Positions 1 to 5,474 of a stretch of 5,474 bases of DNA are shown here, in pieces. The translations under genes were made by a program, and so were the position numbers. Under the pieces are notes generated by a model. The model was not told the DNA's origin, made no database searches, and saw only the letters and a list, made by a program, of their open reading frames with translations. Each line of letters starts with the position of its first letter. The first letter of the stretch is position 1. Origin of the DNA: an uncultured Eubacterium sp. (GTDB lineage Bacteria > Bacillota > Clostridia > Lachnospirales > Lachnospiraceae); assembly GCA_934316925.1 (NCBI GenBank), contig CAKREC010000072.1, positions 1 through 5,474 of the forward strand. Reading direction: 5' to 3'.

Positions 1-394
1 ATGATATTGCTTGCATGAATTGTTTCAGTCTATCTCCGTGGATAAGATGACACTCAGCATTGATCGTTGGAATAGTCGCTAAAGAACGACGAAATACGTT
101 TTCTTTTCCAGCGGATCTATCAAAGTGTGTTCCTATAAGAATAACTTTAATGATATTGAACCCAAGCTCAGGAGCAATATCTGCTGTTGGATCACAATAT
201 GCTGACTTTCGGATGATTTTTGATACTAACCCAATTAAATGTTGACCTATCTTGGAACTTTGAATAGAAATTAAATGATTCACTTGCAAACCACGTAATT
301 TGTCGTCATTTTCCACCTTAACAATAACAGTGGAGGTATCAACACTTTCGACTGTACCCAACAATTCCTCTGGTGTATATTCAAATATGCTCAT
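1..394 (-). CDS. herA: HerA-like DNA translocase ATPase, N-terminal fragment (3' end cut by window edge)
   Basis: First 131 residues of an open frame that runs off the left edge without a stop. Residues ~12-60 have the beta-rich pattern of the HerA HAS-barrel: LGTVESVDTSTVIVKV, then LQVNHLISIQSS, then GQHLIGLVSKI. A later strand VILIGTHF and the segment VFRRSLATIPTINAECHLI (~100-118) are typical of the region just before the FtsK/HerA ATPase core. The Walker A and B motifs would lie beyond base 1 and are not seen. HerA proteins form hexameric ring ATPases that move along DNA; in SIR2-HerA systems the ring is the partner of the SIR2 NADase. The position directly after the SIR2 gene strongly supports this assignment, since the fragment alone is only moderately diagnostic. 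The start at 394 is preferred because the protein then begins MSIFEYTPEEL and a G-rich site lies just upstream. An in-frame ATG at 406 would add four residues. Confidence 0.75.
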   Translation of the reverse strand, partial: MSIFEYTPEELLGTVESVDTSTVIVKVENDDKLRGLQVNHLISIQSSKIGQHLIGLVSKIIRKSAYCDPTADIAPELGFNIIKVILIGTHFDRSAGKENVFRRSLATIPTINAECHLIHGDRLKQFMQAIS

Positions 395-398
395 TTCG

Positions 399-404
399 TC
401 CCCC
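399..404 (-). promoter_or_regulatory. Weak ribosome binding site at the SIR2-herA junction
   Basis: The minus strand reads GGGGGA, then CGAA, then the ATG at 394. It is a modest, closely spaced Shine-Dalgarno-like site that favours the start at 394 over the ATG at 406. The 406 ATG directly abuts the SIR2 TAA and has no purine-rich site ahead of it. Translation of herA is therefore probably coupled to termination on SIR2, which would keep the two subunits in proportion. Confidence 0.5.
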
Positions 405-406
405 AT

Positions 407-1405
407 TTACCAAATTTTTAAGAAATTATCTAAAAGCCAATATTGACCGTCATAAGTTTCTTCCCATCCATTACCATATACTTTGGTGTGCGTATCATCT
501 GCATACTCAAATACCAAAAATCTGCTAATTCCTGCATCAATGATATGCTTTCTGCAAGCTAAGGTCATAGTTCTCGCAAGAACAACGATGGGCTTACCCT
601 TAGAAATTTGCGCTAAAAGTTTTGGCTGAATATGTTCATCATTAAAGCCATATCCAATACATAAGTATGCGCCTGCCTGAATAAATGCATTATCCGCTTC
701 CGCAATCACGGTTCTGTATGGTTCGTCGTGTGTTGTACTACACTTTTCCTTTCCCGGAGGAATAATAAGTGGTTGTAAAGCACTGGGTATGGTACGTGTT
801 AAAGGGAAAGATGCCACAGTTCCATCGGGAGTTATAAACCAGTCCAACGAACCGTGAACTTTCCAAATATCAACAACTCTTTCACGAGCGCGTGTCCGCT
901 TTGTTTTCAACGAAGTTGAAGGAAGCTCTAGTTTTTTAATCAAAGAGCCCTCAAACCCGGTAACTGTGGTTGCACCAACTCCATCGGCAGCATATTCCGC
1001 TAATCTATCATAATTGGTAGTTACAACAGCTACTTTATTGGGGGTAGGGGCAAGTACCTTTCTGATTAAGTCAGCCAATGCTTTGGGTGGGTCTATAGGG
1101 TGTTGATCAAAATAGAGAAGATCCTTTTCGTTGACAGTTTTCCACACAACTCTACGAATTTCTTGTAGTGTTTCAGGGAGAAGGTTCACAGCGTCTATTG
1201 CCCCCTCCAGCCCTGAATTGTCTACTGCCGTACAAAAGGCACTATAATTAGGATCGGAGATTACAGTATAGGATTTCTTTATTTCTTCCGCAAGCCCACC
1301 CATAGAAGGAAGTTCATATGGCATGGATGCACCTGAGCCTAAAACTATCAAAGGACTATTCTCCAAATATCCTTGGAGTAAACTTATACAGCCGCTCCAT
1401 TCCAT
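407..1405 (-). CDS. sir2: SIR2-family protein, probable NAD+-consuming effector of a SIR2-HerA defence system
   Basis: Sirtuin-fold protein of the anti-phage type, in which NAD+ hydrolysis causes growth arrest or death of the infected cell. The motifs are complete and in order: the nucleotide loop VLGSGASMPYELPS (21-34), VVTTNYDRL (127-135) with the conserved Asn131 and Asp133, KVHGSLDW (182-189) with the presumed catalytic His184, LIIPPGKEK (213-221), and the second NAD-binding segment LCIGYGFNDEHI (248-259). A basic stretch, KTKRTRARER (168-177), precedes the His motif. There is no extra fused domain, signal peptide or membrane segment; the chain is essentially one SIR2 domain plus a short tail. 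The ATG is preceded by GGAGGGAGA at a suitable distance. It starts 45 bp after the methylase stop and ends just ahead of a HerA-like gene. That neighbour points to SIR2-HerA (Nezha) rather than a protein deacetylase. NADase activity is inferred from family and context. Confidence 0.9.
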   Translation of the reverse strand: MEWSGCISLLQGYLENSPLIVLGSGASMPYELPSMGGLAEEIKKSYTVISDPNYSAFCTAVDNSGLEGAIDAVNLLPETLQEIRRVVWKTVNEKDLLYFDQHPIDPPKALADLIRKVLAPTPNKVAVVTTNYDRLAEYAADGVGATTVTGFEGSLIKKLELPSTSLKTKRTRARERVVDIWKVHGSLDWFITPDGTVASFPLTRTIPSALQPLIIPPGKEKCSTTHDEPYRTVIAEADNAFIQAGAYLCIGYGFNDEHIQPKLLAQISKGKPIVVLARTMTLACRKHIIDAGISRFLVFEYADDTHTKVYGNGWEETYDGQYWLLDNFLKIW

Positions 1406-1412
1406 AGAGTTT

Positions 1413-1421
1413 TCTCCCTCC
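1413..1421 (-). promoter_or_regulatory. Ribosome binding site of the SIR2 gene
   Basis: On the minus strand GGAGGGAGA is followed by seven bases (AAACTCT) and the ATG at 1405. It contains a near-consensus Shine-Dalgarno core and is the strongest such site in the window. It lies in the 45-bp gap after the methylase. I see no stem-loop with a T-run and no convincing -35/-10 pair in that gap, so SIR2 is probably expressed from the upstream transcript. Confidence 0.75.
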
Positions 1422-1450
1422 GTTTTCAGATCTAAAGCAGAATTCTCGCT

Positions 1451-3076
1451 TTATCCTCGCCCTAATCTTCGCTTCTGCAACTTTTTCCAAATCAGTCTGA
1501 AATGCTTACAAATGTTCTGGTCAATCTTTAGCAGATTAACCAGAACCTCTTGGTCTACAAGGTCAAGTGCTTTTTCGATATTCTCATCACTTCGAATAAT
1601 TCTATCAACTTCTTCAAGAATATTGTTGCGTAGGTCAGAATCAATATGTTCTATTTTGGGCAAAAGGATATTGCCCATTTCACCAGGAAGAATTTCGAGA
1701 ACTCCACCACCATAGCTTCTGCCGCATATTTCTGTAAAGGCAAAAGAAACACTGTTATAGTACGCCAGAAGGATGTTTTCTGATTCCACACCAGTATTGA
1801 ACTTCATTCTGTGCATTGTGTCAGTCGAAACAGCACCGCAACGATTAAGGACAAACTTAGGGTAAAGATTATTTCTTCTTAAAAAGAAAGCATCTGGAAC
1901 CCACACAGAAGGAACAATATACCAGCGGTCTCTGATAGAACATTTATAACCTTCATGATCCTTATTTTGCTCACCCAATTCTATGTATTGCTTGTGACCG
2001 TCGGCATAAGTATCAAAAGGAACATCCGGGAAGCTAATCAACCGAGCCCTTTTACCCGCTTGTTTGTTGATACACCAATCGGCTTCTGTAAAATATATGC
2101 CATGTGCATGAGAACTGCGTCCAATCAGTGGAAGGGTAACGGATTCCAGCTGGTATTTCTTGGATGTTTCTTCCGTGATTGAGAAATACCCATTATTTCC
2201 TGTAGTGATACCTACATTAATGAGACCGTATTCGGAGAATTTTGCAAAACGCTTATCGGTTCGTAATTGCTGAATCAGTTGCATTTCTTCGGCATTTACA
2301 AAATACTTTGTCCATTTTTCTTTTGCGTGCGGCATCTTTTGAAAACCATTCTTTTGAAGATCTAAAATCTTAAAGCCCTCCAGATCTTCCATCTCGATTA
2401 TACGGATACCTTTCTCATTCTCATCTTTTTCACCAATGAATACAACAACTTCTTGCTCAATTCCGGGAAAAACAAGCTGTTCAAATGTAATTAGCGTAAT
2501 TTTGGCAAGGTGATTAGATAAATACAATCGTAGATCTTCTGCGTATGCTACTTGCAAAATCTCAGCAGGAATAACAAACGCAATCTTCCCATGTTCAGAA
2601 AGTAATTGAACACAAGCAACCATAAAAGCCACCCATGCGTTGATTAATTTGTTGGCTTTCATCCCATTATCAGTTAGAATTTGAGACTGAATCTCTCTCT
2701 GGCTTTCTTTGAGATATTGGTATCGAATATAGGGAGGATTACCCAAAATCAAATCATAAGTAGTTTTTCCTTGAAGTCGCTTGAAAAAGTCAAAAAAATC
2801 CTCGTTACATACCTCAATGTTTTTCTTGTCTGCATATCGGGCTTTTACTTTTCTTGCTTCATCCGGTTCAATCTCTACTGCCTGAATAAAAGGAATTCTA
2901 TCTATCAAGTCAGTATTTCTGAGGCTATCCAGAAAAACACCATCACCGCAGCTCGGTTCAAGTACGCTATGGATATTTTCGGACGCAAAAAGGCTCACCA
3001 TAGCATCTGCAAGCTGCAATGGTGTATAATACGCTCCTCTTAATTTCTGCTCTGAACTATCCTTTTTGAGTCTCAT
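1451..3076 (-). CDS. N6-adenine DNA methyltransferase, M.Eco57I-like companion methylase
   Basis: Cytoplasmic SAM-dependent adenine-N6 DNA methyltransferase of the gamma order (motif X, then SAM binding, then catalysis, then target recognition). Visible parts are motif X RGAYYTP (13-19), motif I LEPSCGDGVFL (39-49), acidic motif II AVEIEP (66-71), a motif III-like NEDFF (91-95), catalytic motif IV GNPPYIRY (112-119) and the strand KIAFVIPAEIL (164-174). The C-terminal recognition half includes LINVGITTGNNGYF (285-298) and GRSYGGGVLEILPGEM (452-467), patterns found in TaqI/Eco57I/SalI-type methylases. All catalytic residues look intact. The 541-aa length is close to M.Eco57I (544 aa, from memory). 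The C terminus is strongly basic. The ATG is supported by GAGGT seven bases upstream, and the gene lies 14 bp after the type IIG-like gene, so the two are probably co-translated. Its likely role is methylating the second strand or both strands of the shared site. The target sequence cannot be read from here. Confidence 0.9.
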   Translation of the reverse strand: MRLKKDSSEQKLRGAYYTPLQLADAMVSLFASENIHSVLEPSCGDGVFLDSLRNTDLIDRIPFIQAVEIEPDEARKVKARYADKKNIEVCNEDFFDFFKRLQGKTTYDLILGNPPYIRYQYLKESQREIQSQILTDNGMKANKLINAWVAFMVACVQLLSEHGKIAFVIPAEILQVAYAEDLRLYLSNHLAKITLITFEQLVFPGIEQEVVVFIGEKDENEKGIRIIEMEDLEGFKILDLQKNGFQKMPHAKEKWTKYFVNAEEMQLIQQLRTDKRFAKFSEYGLINVGITTGNNGYFSITEETSKKYQLESVTLPLIGRSSHAHGIYFTEADWCINKQAGKRARLISFPDVPFDTYADGHKQYIELGEQNKDHEGYKCSIRDRWYIVPSVWVPDAFFLRRNNLYPKFVLNRCGAVSTDTMHRMKFNTGVESENILLAYYNSVSFAFTEICGRSYGGGVLEILPGEMGNILLPKIEHIDSDLRNNILEEVDRIIRSDENIEKALDLVDQEVLVNLLKIDQNICKHFRLIWKKLQKRRLGRG

Positions 3077-3083
3077 TGTAAAT

Positions 3084-3088
3084 ACCTC
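3084..3088 (-). promoter_or_regulatory. Ribosome binding site of the 541-aa methylase
   Basis: On the minus strand GAGGT lies seven bases before the ATG at 3076, inside the 14-bp gap after the TAA of the type IIG-like gene. It fixes the methylase start and leaves no room for a separate promoter or terminator between the two genes. Confidence 0.75.
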
Positions 3089-3090
3089 GC

Positions 3091-5474
3091 TTAATAATCG
3101 AGTCTATATACACGATCAATCAATCCTTGAATCTCTGAAACAAGTGCTTCTTTCTGTCTCTGCAACAGATTTGCAATACGTTTTGCCGGACGACCAGACA
3201 GTGCATCGTTGATTTCGTATATCTCTCGACTTGCTGCCACCACTCTGTCGTGGATGGCTTTTTGTTCTTCTACGGCAAAATCCAACTCTACAAAGGGTAA
3301 AGTAGAAAGAGCGAATGTACCACGAGCCGTAAATCCACCTTCGAAATCGCTACCTACGATCTCCAAGATTTTCTCTGTAATGGGGTTTGATAACCAGGCC
3401 TGGATGTATTCCAGCGCATACGGGCTACCATCTTTTTTACTAACCGCACAATATCCGGCGGTGCCGCCTGATGCAATCAAAATATCATTCGTATCCATTG
3501 CATACATGGGCTCTTTGCTTAACACACCTACTATCAATTTGGGCGTGTTAATAAATGCAGTCAGGGCTTGCGTTCTTCCGTACTGATACCATGTATCCGC
3601 GGTGGCGTTTGGAACGTCACGAGTCCCATCAGGGGAAACGCACTTAGGAACCAAACGGTCATAATGTGCTAAGAGATAAGCGTATGTTCCCGGATAGCTG
3701 CTTTGCATTTCATCTATGCAGATAAGATGTCCATTGTTATCATAGGGAAAAATAATCTGCTTATCAGTTGTAAGAATACTATACGAATTCAATCCCTTCT
3801 CTGCCTTTTTGGTCGGCTTAAAGTAAGGTCGAAGTAAGGCTTTCTCAATAGTGTAATTGTTGCCATTCCTACTAATTTCGATAGTATCGGCATATTCAGC
3901 CACAACTTCATCCGAGGAGAACCAATATATTGGCGTTGGCCTTTCTGCACTTGTCTGAATTCCGTTAAAGATCTCTGCGTGTTTTGTGATTGGAACAGAC
4001 ACTTCATCCAATCTCTGGAGCATTGTCAAAAACTCAAAGTCAGTTGTCAATCTCCATGGCAGCTTGTTCAATACGGAAGAATTAAGCTCAATAGAACTCA
4101 CTTCTTCACCTGCCCACAGTTTGTTAGCAGAATCAACGCTACTGTACACAAAGGTTGTCTGCTTTTCTTTGGAAAGCAAAATGATAGAGCTATAAATAGT
4201 TTTGTCCTCAAACAACTGTGCATCTCCAAAGTCATCCAGACTGACGAGCATTCGTTCTTTTGCAATCAAGCTACGCAATTTCTCGCCGGCACCAATCTTG
4301 AAAAATTTATTAGGTACAATATAGCATACCAAGCCATTTTCGTTGATCTTATTGATTGCCTGCTCTATGAAAATAAAGTATTTGTCAAATTGCTTGTGTG
4401 ATGTCTTGTACTTCTTCTTATAGACTTCTACTTCCGTACTCGGCAACAGCGTGTGCATTCCTTCGGTATTCACATACGGAGGATTGCCGATTATTACATC
4501 AAAGCCACATCCGTTGTTAATTGCATTCCAATCAAAAGGAGCAATTTCCATCATCTGATGGTTAGCGCCGCTAATTCCATTCAATTCAGCTTGGCTGACA
4601 AGGGAGTTCCCAAATTGAATATTGTCACCAAGATCAGGAAGAATCGGAACAACTTCTGCCACAGAAGGTGCTGTTTCATCTTCAATCAGCTTGATCAACA
4701 AAGAAAACTTTGCGACTTCGACTGCATGGATGTCAATGTCTATGCCGTAAATACAGGAACAAAGAATGTCTTTTTTCTCTTGAATGGGCAGTTTGTATAA
4801 ATCAATACCCGTTTCAATTAAATGATCTGTTCGCCCGTTGCAGATATACCATTGCACGCAGTAATCCTGCAAATAGGCAAATGCTTCTTCCAAGAAAATG
4901 CCAGAACCACAGGAAATATCAGCCACACTGATATTCAAAATCTCAGAAGGAGTTTTTCCTTCACACACTTTGGAAAGCGTTTTATCGACCATATACTTAA
5001 CGATTTCCGTGGGTGTCGTAACAACAGATCTGTTCTGGCAATCTTTTTTCTTGCCAAGACCAATGGTATTATTTTCAAGTAGCATTAACTGCTCGGTTAA
5101 GAATATCTCGTAAATCTTTCCAAGCAAATTAGGCTCGATAATATTAAACAAATAAGGACTCTGAGGGTAATACAAATCCTCAATCATGCCTTTAATAACT
5201 TCGCAGGAAAGATCAAAAATAATGTCTTCACCGGAAAACATTCCAGAATTGTAGCGCCGGTCAGCAGAACGGAACAATTCCTCCAGCTTGGATTGCAGTT
5301 GATCGGCGTCTGTAATGGTATCTTTCAACTTGTGATACAACGGCAGATTCTTATCTTCGCAAATTCTCAGAAAAACAATTTGGTTAATAAACTCCTGCAC
5401 GACATCGTTTAATACTTCCAACGACGCATAACGACCACCTTGAGCATACAGTTCGTTGCTGAGAGCCACACGCC
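3091..5474 (-). CDS. Type IIG-like restriction-modification protein, N6-adenine methyltransferase and specificity part (5' end cut by window edge)
   Basis: Probable bifunctional type IIG (Eco57I-like) enzyme that transfers methyl from S-adenosylmethionine to adenine N6 and, in complete family members, also cuts DNA. Residues are counted from an in-frame GTG at 5469. Residues 20-45 match the helical linker of type IIG enzymes (LN..VQ..I..IVFLRICED). A divergent motif X lies at 147-158 (VVTTPTEIV), SAM motif I at 184-193 (DISCGSGIFL), acidic motif II near 241-250 (YGIDIDIHAV) and catalytic motif IV NPPY at 329-332. Residues ~490-730 look like the target-recognition region, followed by a helical tail. 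The GTG is unlikely to be the real start: the frame stays open through CGT to the window edge, and the linker normally follows an N-terminal nuclease domain. From memory, RM.Eco57I is 997 aa, so roughly 200 residues or more are missing here. The stop is TAA, 14 bp before the next gene. A BREX PglX-like methylase is the main alternative; the nuclease itself is not visible. Confidence 0.85.
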   Translation of the reverse strand, partial: RVALSNELYAQGGRYASLEVLNDVVQEFINQIVFLRICEDKNLPLYHKLKDTITDADQLQSKLEELFRSADRRYNSGMFSGEDIIFDLSCEVIKGMIEDLYYPQSPYLFNIIEPNLLGKIYEIFLTEQLMLLENNTIGLGKKKDCQNRSVVTTPTEIVKYMVDKTLSKVCEGKTPSEILNISVADISCGSGIFLEEAFAYLQDYCVQWYICNGRTDHLIETGIDLYKLPIQEKKDILCSCIYGIDIDIHAVEVAKFSLLIKLIEDETAPSVAEVVPILPDLGDNIQFGNSLVSQAELNGISGANHQMMEIAPFDWNAINNGCGFDVIIGNPPYVNTEGMHTLLPSTEVEVYKKKYKTSHKQFDKYFIFIEQAINKINENGLVCYIVPNKFFKIGAGEKLRSLIAKERMLVSLDDFGDAQLFEDKTIYSSIILLSKEKQTTFVYSSVDSANKLWAGEEVSSIELNSSVLNKLPWRLTTDFEFLTMLQRLDEVSVPITKHAEIFNGIQTSAERPTPIYWFSSDEVVAEYADTIEISRNGNNYTIEKALLRPYFKPTKKAEKGLNSYSILTTDKQIIFPYDNNGHLICIDEMQSSYPGTYAYLLAHYDRLVPKCVSPDGTRDVPNATADTWYQYGRTQALTAFINTPKLIVGVLSKEPMYAMDTNDILIASGGTAGYCAVSKKDGSPYALEYIQAWLSNPITEKILEIVGSDFEGGFTARGTFALSTLPFVELDFAVEEQKAIHDRVVAASREIYEINDALSGRPAKRIANLLQRQKEALVSEIQGLIDRVYRLDY

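Noticed and set aside
60..245. Plus-strand open frame of 61 codons near the left edge
   Set aside because: It is antisense to the HerA-like fragment, whose barrel pattern and position after SIR2 are convincing.
1406..1450. Possible terminator or promoter in the largest intergenic gap
   Set aside because: The 45 bp contain a strong Shine-Dalgarno site but no hairpin with a T-run and no paired -35/-10 boxes at normal spacing.
1323..1715. Plus-strand open frame of 130 codons across the methylase/SIR2 junction
   Set aside because: It is antisense to two well-supported genes, shows no recognisable domain and has a low-complexity Ser/Arg/Ile-rich composition typical of a shadow frame.
3789..4007. 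Minus-strand 72-codon frame overlapping the type IIG-like gene
   Set aside because: It is out of frame within an uninterrupted larger gene and has no motif, so I found no sign of a frameshift or nested gene.
3979..4401. Plus-strand open frame of 140 codons inside the type IIG-like gene, and other plus-strand frames in 2681-5113
   Set aside because: All lie opposite conserved methyltransferase coding sequence and have no family motif. They are explained as antisense shadows.
1451..5474. Assignment of the locus to BREX (PglX) or DISARM
   Set aside because: No PglZ, BrxC, BrxL, DrmA, DrmB or DrmC gene is visible. The downstream partners are SIR2 and HerA instead. Flanking genes outside the window could reopen this.
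1..5474. Mobile element ends, direct or inverted repeats, CRISPR-like arrays
   Set aside because: Reading both strands by eye I saw no transposase, spaced repeats or terminal inverted repeats. The region is nearly all coding. Short repeats could be missed without computation.

Overview
The window holds four protein-coding genes, all on the minus strand. They are packed so tightly that they read as one transcription unit running from the right edge to the left edge. The two outer genes are cut by the window boundaries. In transcription order they are: (1) the C-terminal ~790 residues of a large type IIG-like (Eco57I-like) restriction-modification protein with an N6-adenine methyltransferase core; (2) a complete 541-aa N6-adenine DNA methyltransferase of M.Eco57I size and layout; (3) a complete 332-aa SIR2-family protein with its NAD-binding and catalytic motifs intact; (4) the first 131 residues of a HerA-like DNA-translocase ATPase, showing the N-terminal barrel (HAS-barrel) region.

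Spacing within the operon is short: 14 bp between genes 1 and 2, 45 bp between genes 2 and 3, and 12 bp between genes 3 and 4, where an alternative HerA start would abut the SIR2 stop directly. Genes 2 and 3 have clear Shine-Dalgarno sequences. I see no promoter, terminator, tRNA, insertion sequence or CRISPR repeat, so the promoter is probably upstream of base 5474 and the terminator before base 1.

Genes 1 and 2 together resemble an Eco57I-type R-M system: a bifunctional endonuclease/methylase plus a stand-alone companion methylase. Genes 3 and 4 together resemble the SIR2-HerA (also called Nezha) anti-phage system, in which a SIR2 NADase is the toxic effector and a HerA ring ATPase is its partner. 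The main point of interest is that both modules sit in one co-directional operon. This suggests either two stacked defences with shared regulation, or a composite system in which DNA methylation marks self and HerA-SIR2 acts when unmodified DNA is met. The second idea is inference.

The DNA is AT-rich, with A/T-ending codons and purine-rich Shine-Dalgarno sites. This would fit a low-GC Bacillota (Clostridia-like) host, but nothing in the window fixes the taxon. No housekeeping gene is present, so the region looks like an accessory defence island.
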